This document shows, in pieces, positions 7,802 to 15,374 of a DNA stretch of 64,000 nucleotides. The stretch's first letter is position 1, and each line of letters opens with the position of its first letter. The position numbers and the translations under genes were made by a program. Below the pieces are notes generated by a model, which was given only the letters and a program-made list of their open reading frames with translations, was not told the origin of the DNA and did not search any database. Source of the DNA: CAYQQQ01 sp964420125 (GTDB lineage Bacteria; Actinomycetota; Acidimicrobiia; Acidimicrobiales; Microtrichaceae); contig CAYQQQ010000002.1 of assembly GCA_964420125.1 (NCBI GenBank), positions 186,001 through 250,000 of the forward strand, in the 5' to 3' direction.

Positions 7802-10249
7802 TCAGCCCGCTCCGACGACGTCGACCGTGGCGTCCTGCTGGTCGTCGGCGATCGGGCCGTCCGCGTCGGGAGCGTCGGTCTCGTAGAGCTGGGCGGTGAG
7901 CTCGCCCGTGGCGGCAGCCTTCGCACGGAAGCCGCGGACGCCCTGCCAGCAGAGCCACAGCAGCGGGAGCGTCCCGCCGAGGATGATCAACAGGTCCCCT
8001 GGCAGGCGCAACCACTCCAGGGTGTCGATGCCGTGCTCGGCGAGGAACTCCGGCGAGCGCGCCGCCCAGTACCCGTTGGCCACCGACTCGTACAGCTGCA
8101 GCACCCCGACAGGGAACAGCGTCACGACGATCATCCAGGCCAACCCGATGTTGGTCGACCAGAAGCAGATCCTGGCGGCCTTGTCCGACCAGGAGCGCTC
8201 GGGCACGAGGTACCGCAGGCAGAACAGCGAGAGGCCGATCGCCAGCATCCCGTAGACGCCGAAGAAGGCGGCGTGGCCGTGGTTGGGGGTGAGGGCGGTG
8301 CCGATCTCGTAGTACGACACGATCGGCAGGTTGATGAGGAACCCGAACACGCCGGCGCCCACGAAGTTCCAGAAGCCGACCGCCACGAAGAACATGACCG
8401 CCCAGTGGTGCAGGAACGGCGTGCCGCCGTTGTCGAAGCGGTCGCGGCTGAGGCGCAGGAACCGCCACGCCTCCACGGTGAGGAAGGTGAGGGGCACGAC
8501 CTCGAGCGCTGAGAAGACCGCCCCGAAGGCCATGAACTCGGCCGGCTCGCCCGAGAAGTAGGCGTGGTGCATCGTGCCGATCACCCCGCCCACGGAGTAG
8601 ATGATGACGTCGAGCAGCACGAGCCGCAGCGCCAGGCGCTGTGAGGTGATGCCGAGCAGCACGAAGACGTAGGCGACCATCACGGTGGTGAACAGCTCCA
8701 GGAACTGCTCGACCCAGAGGTGCACCACCCAGAACCGCCAGAAGTCGTTCACGGTGTAGGTGGACCCAGCCCGGGCCAGGAGGCCGACGGCGTAGACCGC
8801 GGGGATGACCAGCGCGGCGAAGAAGAACAGCCACGGCAGGTTCACCTGGCGCTGGGTCATCAGGCGCCGGCGCAGGCCACGGAAGACGACGGCCGCCCAG
8901 ATGAACAGCCCGAGGGTGAGCAGCACCTGCCAGAAGCGGCCGAGGTCCAGGTACTCGAAGCCCTGGTTGCCGAACAGTCCGTCGAGACGGCCGTGGATGC
9001 CGAGCAGCTCCCCGCCCAGGCTGCCGAACACGACGACGGCCACCGCGCCGAGCAGGACGTAGGTGAGGACGTGCTGGCGCTTCGGCTCCCGTCCGGAGAT
9101 CATCGGCGCCAGGATCAGACCGGCCGCCAGGAAGGCGGCCGCCACCCAGAAGATGGCCAGCTGCACGTGCCAGGTGCGCGCCAGGTTGAAGGGGATCAGG
9201 TCCTGGATCCTCCAGCCGAAGAAGCCGGAGGGATCGGCGCGGAAGTGCTCGGCGAGGCCTCCCGCCAGGGTCTGGAACAGGAACAGCAGCGCCACCACGA
9301 ACAGGTAGAACACCGTCGAGCGCTGGGAGGGCGACAGCGCCACCCGATCGGGTCGCCGCAGCCGCAGCAGCCCGTCGGAGCTCAGGATCGGAGCCTGCTC
9401 GTCGCCGAAGCGAGGATCGGCGATCCTCGGCTCCTCGTCCTCTTCGGTGGAGCGGACCCAACCGAGCTGGCCGCTCCAGCGCCCGAACACCGCCATCAGG
9501 GCGCCGATCCCGCCGATGAGACCCACCAGGGAGATGGCCGACCAGACCAACGCCGGCGCGGAGGGCTCGTTGCCGACCAGCTCCTCGGGAGGCCAGTTGT
9601 TGGTGTAGGTGTAGTCCTTGTCGGGACGCAACGTGGACCCCGCCCAGGCGGTCCACTGGAAGAACGCCGTCAACCGGCGGATCTCGGCAGGATCGGTGAT
9701 GGCCTCCGGACGCAGCGCGTTGTCGGGGTCGGGGTTGCCGAAGTAGGCGGCGTAGTAGGTCACCAGCTCGTCGAACGCCGCTGCCTGCGCGGCCGTGATG
9801 GTCAAGGTCCCGCTCTGCGCGTCGTAGGTGTTCGCCTTGAACTCCCGCCGGGTGCGCTCCAGGGCGTCGGCCGCGTCGGGCCCGCCGTTCTCGGTGAGCA
9901 CGAGCTGCGCGGCGCGGTGCAGGTAGTCGGCGGTGAAGTCCTCGCCCAGGTAGGCACCGTGTCCGAGGATGGTGCCGTACTGCATGAGGCCGTTCTCCAG
10001 GAACACGCGCTGGCCGTCGTGGATGTCCTCGGCGGTGAACAGGGTCTCCCCCGAGGAGCTCACCACCCGCTCGGGGATGGGTGGTGCTCCCTGGTAGACG
10101 CGCACGGCCAGCATCCCGAGGATGGTGAAGCCGAACAGCAGCACCAGGATCGCCGTCTGGGCCCACCAACGTGAGATCAACGGAGGGCGTCGAGCGGTCG
10201 GGGACTCGGCGGTCGAGGCGTCGGTGGTCGCGGGCGAGGTGGACGGCAT
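7802..10249 (-). CDS. norB: Nitric oxide reductase, quinol-dependent type (qNOR)
   Basis: This haem-copper-oxidase-superfamily enzyme reduces 2 NO to N2O, and qNOR takes electrons from quinol. At 815 aa it has the qNOR plan: an N-terminal helix, a roughly 200-residue periplasmic cytochrome-c-like region with no CxxCH, then about 12 helices. Visible ligands are His 361 (ARTWHVQL), His 510 and Glu 514/518 (VVHLWVEQFLE), the FeB pair His 561-562 (IGTMHHAYF) and the haem b3 segment TPNHGHAAFFGVYG. A hydrophilic loop near 265-310 and an Asp-rich C-tail are extra. It may serve NO detoxification or partial denitrification; no other denitrification gene is nearby. Confidence 0.92.
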   Translation of the reverse strand: MPSTSPATTDASTAESPTARRPPLISRWWAQTAILVLLFGFTILGMLAVRVYQGAPPIPERVVSSSGETLFTAEDIHDGQRVFLENGLMQYGTILGHGAYLGEDFTADYLHRAAQLVLTENGGPDAADALERTRREFKANTYDAQSGTLTITAAQAAAFDELVTYYAAYFGNPDPDNALRPEAITDPAEIRRLTAFFQWTAWAGSTLRPDKDYTYTNNWPPEELVGNEPSAPALVWSAISLVGLIGGIGALMAVFGRWSGQLGWVRSTEEDEEPRIADPRFGDEQAPILSSDGLLRLRRPDRVALSPSQRSTVFYLFVVALLFLFQTLAGGLAEHFRADPSGFFGWRIQDLIPFNLARTWHVQLAIFWVAAAFLAAGLILAPMISGREPKRQHVLTYVLLGAVAVVVFGSLGGELLGIHGRLDGLFGNQGFEYLDLGRFWQVLLTLGLFIWAAVVFRGLRRRLMTQRQVNLPWLFFFAALVIPAVYAVGLLARAGSTYTVNDFWRFWVVHLWVEQFLELFTTVMVAYVFVLLGITSQRLALRLVLLDVIIYSVGGVIGTMHHAYFSGEPAEFMAFGAVFSALEVVPLTFLTVEAWRFLRLSRDRFDNGGTPFLHHWAVMFFVAVGFWNFVGAGVFGFLINLPIVSYYEIGTALTPNHGHAAFFGVYGMLAIGLSLFCLRYLVPERSWSDKAARICFWSTNIGLAWMIVVTLFPVGVLQLYESVANGYWAARSPEFLAEHGIDTLEWLRLPGDLLIILGGTLPLLWLCWQGVRGFRAKAAATGELTAQLYETDAPDADGPIADDQQDATVDVVGAG

Positions 10250-10344
10250 CTGGGCCCCCTCAGGACGGTGCGGAAGGCTGGTGCGGACCGGGTCGATCGC
10301 TCGATTCGCCGGTCGTGGAACCGCGGGTTGCTGGGAACCGGGTC

Positions 10345-10372
10345 AGCCTAACGACGGCGATCGAAATCCCAA
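10345..10372 (-). promoter_or_regulatory. Candidate sigma-A-type promoter for norB
   Basis: Reading the minus strand, TTGGGA, a 16-nt spacer and TAGGCT look like -35 and -10 boxes about 95 nt upstream of the norB ATG. The 196-bp gap to the divergent DUF1275 gene shows nothing else clear. I saw no obvious NsrR- or NorR-like site. Confidence 0.35.
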
Positions 10373-10445
10373 CCTGGTGCCACCGGCTCTGCGAGCATTC
10401 GCGCGTGAGCGCGCACACACGGGCCTCGCGGCCGACGGGACCACC

Positions 10446-11183
10446 GTGAGCACCGAGGGTGCCTCGACCACCGTGCTCGGAACCGACGCCGCCGCGCTGC
10501 GCCATCCCGGCGTCCTGGCGCTCGGCCTCCTGCTCGTCGCCGGCTACGTCGACGCCTTCGTGTTCCTGCGGGTCGCCGAGGTGTTCACCGCCAACCAGTC
10601 GGGCAACCTGATCGTGGCGGGCATCGCGCTCGGCTCCGATCCGAGCGCCGGTGCCCTGCTGCCCGTGGTGTCCGTGCTCGCCTACGTGGCGGGAGCGGCG
10701 CTCTCGATCGCCCTGTTCGACCGGGAGGACGGCGGGCACCGACGCACGGTCGGGGTGCTGTGCACGCTGATGGTGGTGCTGGCGGCGTTGGTGGTGCTCC
10801 TCGAGGCCACCGGCATGGGGAACCACCGCGGAGGGCCGAGGTGGGCGGTCTACCTCACCGTCGCGCTCGCGGCGGCGGCCATGGGCTCCCAGGCCACTGC
10901 GATCCGGCGGGTGGGCACGGTCCCCGTGCTCACCACGGCGGGTTCCGGAGCGGCGACGAACCTCGGCATCTCCGTGGCGCGCCTGCGATCTGTCGCCCTG
11001 CGGGCACAGGCGTCGAGGACGGCGGCCATGTTGGCGCTGGTGACGCTGGCCTACGTGGGAGGCGCGGCGCTCGGCGCGCTGCTCAGCACCCACACGGACG
11101 TGGGCCCGGTCCTCCTGCTCCCACCCGTCCTGCTGCTGTCGGCGATGCTCGTGCTGCCGCTCAGGTCTCCACGATCAGGGTGA
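10446..11183 (+). CDS. DUF1275 (YoaK-type) membrane protein
   Basis: A roughly 245-aa integral membrane protein with about six helices. The family hallmark GYVDAFVFLRVAEVFTANQS near residues 33-52 is followed by GNLIVAG, a variant of the usual TGN segment. The second repeat-like block has VGTVPVLTTAGSG. Function is unknown for the family. I chose the GTG at 10446 because upstream in-frame sequence has no membrane or domain character and includes a low-complexity arginine-rich stretch. The last 23 nt overlap the convergent dtd gene. Confidence 0.8.
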   Translation: MSTEGASTTVLGTDAAALRHPGVLALGLLLVAGYVDAFVFLRVAEVFTANQSGNLIVAGIALGSDPSAGALLPVVSVLAYVAGAALSIALFDREDGGHRRTVGVLCTLMVVLAALVVLLEATGMGNHRGGPRWAVYLTVALAAAAMGSQATAIRRVGTVPVLTTAGSGAATNLGISVARLRSVALRAQASRTAAMLALVTLAYVGGAALGALLSTHTDVGPVLLLPPVLLLSAMLVLPLRSPRSG

Positions 11184-11640
11184 CCGGTCCGTCGTTCACC
11201 AGCGACACCGCCATGTCGGTCCGGAACCGCCCGGTGGCCACCGACGCCCCCAGCGCGTCCAGCGCCTCCACCACCGCTGCCACGAGCGGCTCGGCCACCT
11301 CCGGTCGCGCCGCTGCCACGAACGACGGGCGCCGGCCCTTGCGGGCGTCGCCGTAGAGGGTGAACTGGCTGACCACCAACACGCCCGCCTCCTCGCCGGC
11401 TGCCGCTCGATCGGCGAGGGACCTGTTCATCTGGCCTGCGGCGTCGGGGAACACCCGCAGATGCCACAGCTTGTCGGCCAGCCTGGTCGCCCTGGCCCCG
11501 TCGTCGTCGTGGGTGACGCCGAGCAGGACCGCCAGACCCGCCCCGATGGCACCGACGACCTCCTCGGTCGCCGTGGCGTCCCCGGAGGGCTCCCGCACCG
11601 CCACCGAGGCGCGGCTGACCCGCTGCACCACTGCACGCAT
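11161..11640 (-). CDS. dtd: D-aminoacyl-tRNA deacylase
   Basis: DTD hydrolyses D-aminoacyl-tRNA (and Gly-tRNA-Ala) in the cytosol and so proofreads chirality. The 159-aa protein starts MRAVVQRVSRASVAV, as expected. It carries the catalytic SQFTLYGDARKGRRPSF block and the C-terminal cross-subunit motif NDGPVTLIVET. The upstream in-frame ATG at 11670 would add 10 residues. I prefer 11640 because it matches the family N-terminus and because TATCGT lies exactly 6 nt upstream, a leaderless-type -10. Confidence 0.95.
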   Translation of the reverse strand: MRAVVQRVSRASVAVREPSGDATATEEVVGAIGAGLAVLLGVTHDDDGARATRLADKLWHLRVFPDAAGQMNRSLADRAAAGEEAGVLVVSQFTLYGDARKGRRPSFVAAARPEVAEPLVAAVVEALDALGASVATGRFRTDMAVSLVNDGPVTLIVET

Positions 11641-11712
11641 CCTGAGACGATAACCACCGCGCGTGGCCACGCACTTGACCGGCGTGGTTCCACACGGGAA
11701 GGCTAGGACGTC

Positions 11713-13062
11713 ATGCCTCCCGCCCGCTCACCCGTGTCGAACCCCGTCTCCGGCGGTGGCACGTCGCGGCGTCGCCCCGGCCCGGACGACCCGCTGCGCA
11801 TCGCCTACCTCACCTACCGTGGCAAGCCGCACGTGGGTGGCCAGGGGGTGTACACCCGTCACCTCGCCAAGGCGCTGGTGGACCTGGGCCACCACGTGGA
11901 GGTGCTGGCCGGCCAGCCCTACCCGGTGCTCGACCCCCGGGTGCCGCTGGTGGAGCTGCCGAGCCTGGACATCTACAACGACCACTTCCCGATGCGGATG
12001 CCGGCGATCTGGGAGCTCAAGGACCGCTGGGACTGGCTGGAGGTGACCACCTTCTCCTCGGGCACGTTCCCGGAGCCGCTGGCCTTCTCGATGCGGGCCT
12101 GGGACCACCTCCGGCGGCGCCGCGACGAGTTCGACCTCGTGCAGGACAACCAGTGCCTGGGCTATGGCCTGCTGGCCATGGAGCGCATGGGCCTGCCCGT
12201 GCTGGGAACCATCCACCACCCCATCACCGTGGACCGGCGCCTGGAGATGGAGCACGCCGAGAGCCGCCTGCAGCGCTACAACAAGGCCCGCTGGTACGCC
12301 TTCACCAAGATGCAGACGCGCGTGGCCCGCCGGCTCCGACGGGTGATCACGGTGTCGCGGAACTCCTACGACGACATCTGCCGTGACCACCTGGTCTCCC
12401 CCGAGCGGCTGTTCATCGTGCCCGTCGGCGTCGACCCCGAGCTCTTCACGCCGCTGGCGGGCATCGAGCGTCGGGCGAACCAGATCATCAGCACCGCGTC
12501 CTCGGACGTCGCCATGAAGGGCCAGCGGTACCTCCTGGAGGCACTTGCCCTGATCCGCAAGGACCGGCCCGAGCTCGGCCTGCGACTGGTCCTGGTGGGG
12601 AAGCTGAAGGACGGCTCCGTCGCCCAGCGCACGATCGAGGAGCTCGGCCTGGCCGACGCCGTGGAGTTCGTCTCGGGCGTGCCCGACGAGCGCATCGTGG
12701 AGCTCTACAACGAGTCGGCCTGCGCCGTGGTGCCGTCGCTCTACGAGGGCTTCTCGCTGCCCGCCATCGAGGCGATGAGCACCGGCTGCCCGCTGGTGGC
12801 CACGACCGGAGGGGCCATCCCCGAGGTGGCCGGGCCCGACGGCGAGACCTGCTACGCCGTGCGGCCCGGCGACGCCGCCGACCTGGCCAGGGGCATCCTG
12901 GCGGTGCTCGACGACCCCGACGCCGCCGAGCGGGTGGGCAAGGCCGGTCGCGAGCGGGTCATCACCCGCTGGAGCTGGCGACACACCGCGGTCAAGACCC
13001 TCGACCACTACCGCGCCCTGCTGGAGCTCCCGCCGGCCAGCACGGATCCGATGGGGGTCTGA
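11713..13062 (+). CDS. GT4-family glycosyltransferase
   Basis: A 449-aa GT-B glycosyltransferase of family 4. The N-terminal Rossmann half begins after a Pro/Ser-rich leader, with the glycine loop KPHVGGQGVYTRHLAKAL. The C-terminal donor-binding half shows YEGFSLPAIEAMSTGCPLVA with the family E-x7-E pair, preceded by the PVGVDPELF linker. It transfers a sugar from a nucleotide donor to an unknown acceptor. It heads a tight four-gene unit (2-nt gap to the methyltransferase, then overlaps), which suggests synthesis of a methylated, possibly polyprenyl- or lipid-linked, glycoconjugate. That role is inference. Confidence 0.9.
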   Translation: MPPARSPVSNPVSGGGTSRRRPGPDDPLRIAYLTYRGKPHVGGQGVYTRHLAKALVDLGHHVEVLAGQPYPVLDPRVPLVELPSLDIYNDHFPMRMPAIWELKDRWDWLEVTTFSSGTFPEPLAFSMRAWDHLRRRRDEFDLVQDNQCLGYGLLAMERMGLPVLGTIHHPITVDRRLEMEHAESRLQRYNKARWYAFTKMQTRVARRLRRVITVSRNSYDDICRDHLVSPERLFIVPVGVDPELFTPLAGIERRANQIISTASSDVAMKGQRYLLEALALIRKDRPELGLRLVLVGKLKDGSVAQRTIEELGLADAVEFVSGVPDERIVELYNESACAVVPSLYEGFSLPAIEAMSTGCPLVATTGGAIPEVAGPDGETCYAVRPGDAADLARGILAVLDDPDAAERVGKAGRERVITRWSWRHTAVKTLDHYRALLELPPASTDPMGV

Positions 13063-13064
13063 AC

Positions 13065-13829
13065 GTGCTCACCGTCGACTACGACCTGCTGGGCCTCGGA
13101 GCCGGCGACCTGGTGCTCGACATGGGGGCGGGCGCCGGCCGCCACTCCTTCGAGTGCTACCGCCGCGGGGCGCGGGTGGTGGCGCTCGACTACGGCTTCG
13201 ACGAGCTCCCACCGGTGCGCGAGCTGCTGTGGGCCATGCGCGAAGCGGGCGAGGCGCCCTCCGACGCGCTGGGCGCCTGCGTGAACGGCGATGCGCTGCA
13301 CCTGCCGTTCCCCGACGGCACCTTCGACCACATCATCTGCTCGGAGGTCTTCGAGCACATCCCCGACGACCTCGACGCCATGAGGGAGCTCCACCGAGTG
13401 CTCCGCCCCGGCGGGACGCTGGCGGCCACCGTGCCCGCCTGGCTCCCGGAGAAGATCTGCTGGGCGCTCTCGGCCGAGTACCACGCTCCCCTGGCCAGCG
13501 GTGGTCACGTGCGCATCTACACCGAGGACCTCCTGCGCGAGCGGCTGAGCGACGCCGGGTTGGAGCCCACGGCGTCGCATCGGGCGCACGCGTTGCACGC
13601 CCCGTACTGGTGGCTGCGCTGCCTGGTCGGTCCGACCAACGACTCCCACCCGCTGGTGAAGGCCTACCACCGCCTGCTCGTGTGGGACATGGTCGACGCA
13701 CCGCCGATCACCCGTGGCGCAGAAGCGCTGCTGAACCCGCTGATCGGAAAGAGCGTGGTGGTCTACAGCACCAAGCCCGAGGCGAGAGAAGGGCGCACGC
13801 GCCCGATGGAGGCAGCTGCCCGTGCCTGA
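13065..13829 (+). CDS. Class I SAM-dependent methyltransferase
   Basis: A 254-aa methyltransferase with SAM-binding motif I VLDMGAGAGRHSFECYRRGA at about residues 24-43. An acidic residue ends the second strand (VVALDYG), motif IV-like FDHIICSEVFEHIPDD follows, and then the LHRVLRPGGTLAATVP motif. The target could be a sugar or lipid hydroxyl or carboxyl; the sequence does not say. The GTG start is 2 nt after the GT4 stop and the C-terminus overlaps the next gene by 8 nt. Confidence 0.88.
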   Translation: MLTVDYDLLGLGAGDLVLDMGAGAGRHSFECYRRGARVVALDYGFDELPPVRELLWAMREAGEAPSDALGACVNGDALHLPFPDGTFDHIICSEVFEHIPDDLDAMRELHRVLRPGGTLAATVPAWLPEKICWALSAEYHAPLASGGHVRIYTEDLLRERLSDAGLEPTASHRAHALHAPYWWLRCLVGPTNDSHPLVKAYHRLLVWDMVDAPPITRGAEALLNPLIGKSVVVYSTKPEAREGRTRPMEAAARA

Positions 13830-14910
13830 CGCCCCGAGCCACCTGCGCGACGTCGGCGAGGTCGTCTCGGCGAGCCAGCTGCAGGCGACGGTCGAGGCCA
13901 TCGGCGAGTGGCAGCTGGCGTCGGGCATGGTGCCGTGGTTCCCCGGCGGGCACGCGGACCCGTGGAACCACGTCGAGGCGCTCATGGCCCTCATGCTCGG
14001 GGGGCACCGCCGCCAGGCGGAGCTGGGCTTCGAGTGGCTCCAGAAGGTGCAGCGCGACGACGGCTCCTGGCACCAGTACTACCTCGTGGACCGCGTGGAG
14101 CAGGACAAGCTCGACGCCAACTGCATCGCCTACGTGGCCACCGGAGTGTGGTTCCACTGGCTGCTCTACCGGGACCGTGGCGCCCTGGAGTCGCTCTGGC
14201 CCATGGTGCAGGACGCCGTGGAGTTCGTGCGGGGGTTGCAGACGCATCGGGGCGAGGTGCACTGGGCCCGCCGGGTGGACGGCTCGTCGTGGGACTTCGC
14301 CCTGCTCACCGGATCGAGCTCCATCAGCCACAGCCTGCGCTGCGCCATCGCCATCGCCGAAGAGCTCGGCCACGATCGTCCGGCGTGGCGACGCTCGGCG
14401 GCGCGCCTGGTGCGCACCATCCGCGACGAGCCGGACGCCTTCGCCCCCAAGCACCGCTGGGCGATGGACTGGTACTACCCGATCCTCACCGGTGCTGTGC
14501 TGGGCGAGGCCGGCCGCGAGCGCCTGACCCATCGCCGCGATGCCTTCTGCATCGAGGACTGGGGCATCCGCTGCGTGTCGGACCGGCCGTGGATCACCGC
14601 GGCGGAGACCTGCGAGTGCGCCATGGCCCACCTGGTGGTCGGCGAGCACGAGTGGGCCCACCGGCTGTTCGGGTGGTCGCAGCGCCTGCGATCCGAGGAG
14701 GATCGCTACTGGACCGGGATCGTGGTCCCCGAGGAGGTGCACTTCCCCGGAGGGGAGCAGTCGACCTACACCTCCTCGGCCGTGGTCCTCGCCGCCGACG
14801 CGCTCGTCGGCGGGTCCCCCGCCTCGGGGCTGTTCATCCACCACGACCAGCTTCCGGCGGTGCTCGATCCCGATCGCCCCGGCGACGAGCGGGTCGGGGA
14901 CGACGGATGA
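13822..14910 (+). CDS. Alpha/alpha-barrel protein, prenyltransferase/glycosidase-like
   Basis: A 362-aa protein rich in Trp, His and Asp, in alternating helices of the (alpha/alpha)6 toroid type seen in prenyltransferases/terpene cyclases and some glycoside hydrolases. Repeating signals are AGGHRRQAELGFEWLQKVQR-like helices and conserved-looking acidic/aromatic patches (DGSWHQYY, DGSSWDFALLTGSSS, HRWAMDWYYP). I cannot assign a reaction. The GTG at 13822 overlaps the methyltransferase, and the stop overlaps the next gene as ATGA, so it is translationally coupled into the glycosyltransferase unit. Confidence 0.75.
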   Translation: MPDAPSHLRDVGEVVSASQLQATVEAIGEWQLASGMVPWFPGGHADPWNHVEALMALMLGGHRRQAELGFEWLQKVQRDDGSWHQYYLVDRVEQDKLDANCIAYVATGVWFHWLLYRDRGALESLWPMVQDAVEFVRGLQTHRGEVHWARRVDGSSWDFALLTGSSSISHSLRCAIAIAEELGHDRPAWRRSAARLVRTIRDEPDAFAPKHRWAMDWYYPILTGAVLGEAGRERLTHRRDAFCIEDWGIRCVSDRPWITAAETCECAMAHLVVGEHEWAHRLFGWSQRLRSEEDRYWTGIVVPEEVHFPGGEQSTYTSSAVVLAADALVGGSPASGLFIHHDQLPAVLDPDRPGDERVGDDG

Positions 14911-15296
14911 CCGGTCACCGCCGCATCGCTGCGACGGTGGCTGCCGCCCTGGGGTCCTGCGTCGTCCTGCTCGGCACAGGACCGGCCGGGGCACAGGACG
15001 GCGGGACCACCGTCGAGGATCCGGTGGGGATCACCACCACGACCCTGCCGGAGGACGACAGCGAGCTCGGCCGGATCATCCCGCTGCCGAACTCCGGACG
15101 TGAACCCACCTCACCGGGCGAGCGGGGCGGCTGGCAGCAGGTCACGCTGTTCTTCGCCATCTGCGCGGTGATCGTCGGCATCGGCGTCTACCTGTGGTGG
15201 CGGAGCCGTCGCAGCAGGGCGCAGCTGAGAGCCCGAGGGCTTGACCGCGTCGAGTGGGCCCGGTCCCACGGAGGGGACGTCCGAGACGACCCTTGA
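14907..15296 (+). CDS. Small secreted/membrane-anchored hypothetical protein
   Basis: A 129-aa protein with an N-terminal signal-like helix (residues 8-28, ending AGA), a Thr-rich linker (VGITTTTLPEDDSE), one transmembrane helix near 83-100 (VTLFFAICAVIVGIGVYLWW) and a basic cytoplasmic tail (RSRRSRAQLRARG). The topology is a short external domain with a basic anchor. I do not recognise the family. Four-base ATGA coupling to the alpha-barrel gene makes it part of the glycosyltransferase cassette. Confidence 0.7.
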   Translation: MTGHRRIAATVAAALGSCVVLLGTGPAGAQDGGTTVEDPVGITTTTLPEDDSELGRIIPLPNSGREPTSPGERGGWQQVTLFFAICAVIVGIGVYLWWRSRRSRAQLRARGLDRVEWARSHGGDVRDDP

Positions 15297-15336
15297 GGTT
15301 CGAGGCCGTGCCGTCCATCGGATGCTCGGAGCACCG

Positions 15337-15374
15337 TTGGATTCCTGATAAGTCAGCTTATTAGGCTCCGGCCA
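15337..15374 (+). promoter_or_regulatory. AT-rich promoter/inverted repeat before the A-T-acyltransferase gene
   Basis: In otherwise GC-rich DNA this short AT-rich stretch holds the inverted repeat ATAAG-TCAG-CTTAT (15348-15361). TTGGAT (15337) and TATTAG (15359) with a 16-nt spacer could be -35/-10 elements, which would place transcription start near the ATG at 15374. The inverted repeat lies between them, where a repressor could act. Confidence 0.35.

Noticed and set aside
7802..10249. Nitric oxide dismutase instead of reductase
   Set aside because: All FeB and haem ligands, including the His-His pair, are retained; I could not see the ligand substitutions reported for dismutases.
10122..10446. 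N-terminal extension of the DUF1275 protein
   Set aside because: The extra residues are Arg/Gly-rich with no conserved feature, and they cross the norB promoter region.
11679..11699. A third copy of the 44-bp repeat
   Set aside because: Only the inner stem (CCGGCGTGG/CCACACG) resembles the family; the flanks do not match well enough to call it.
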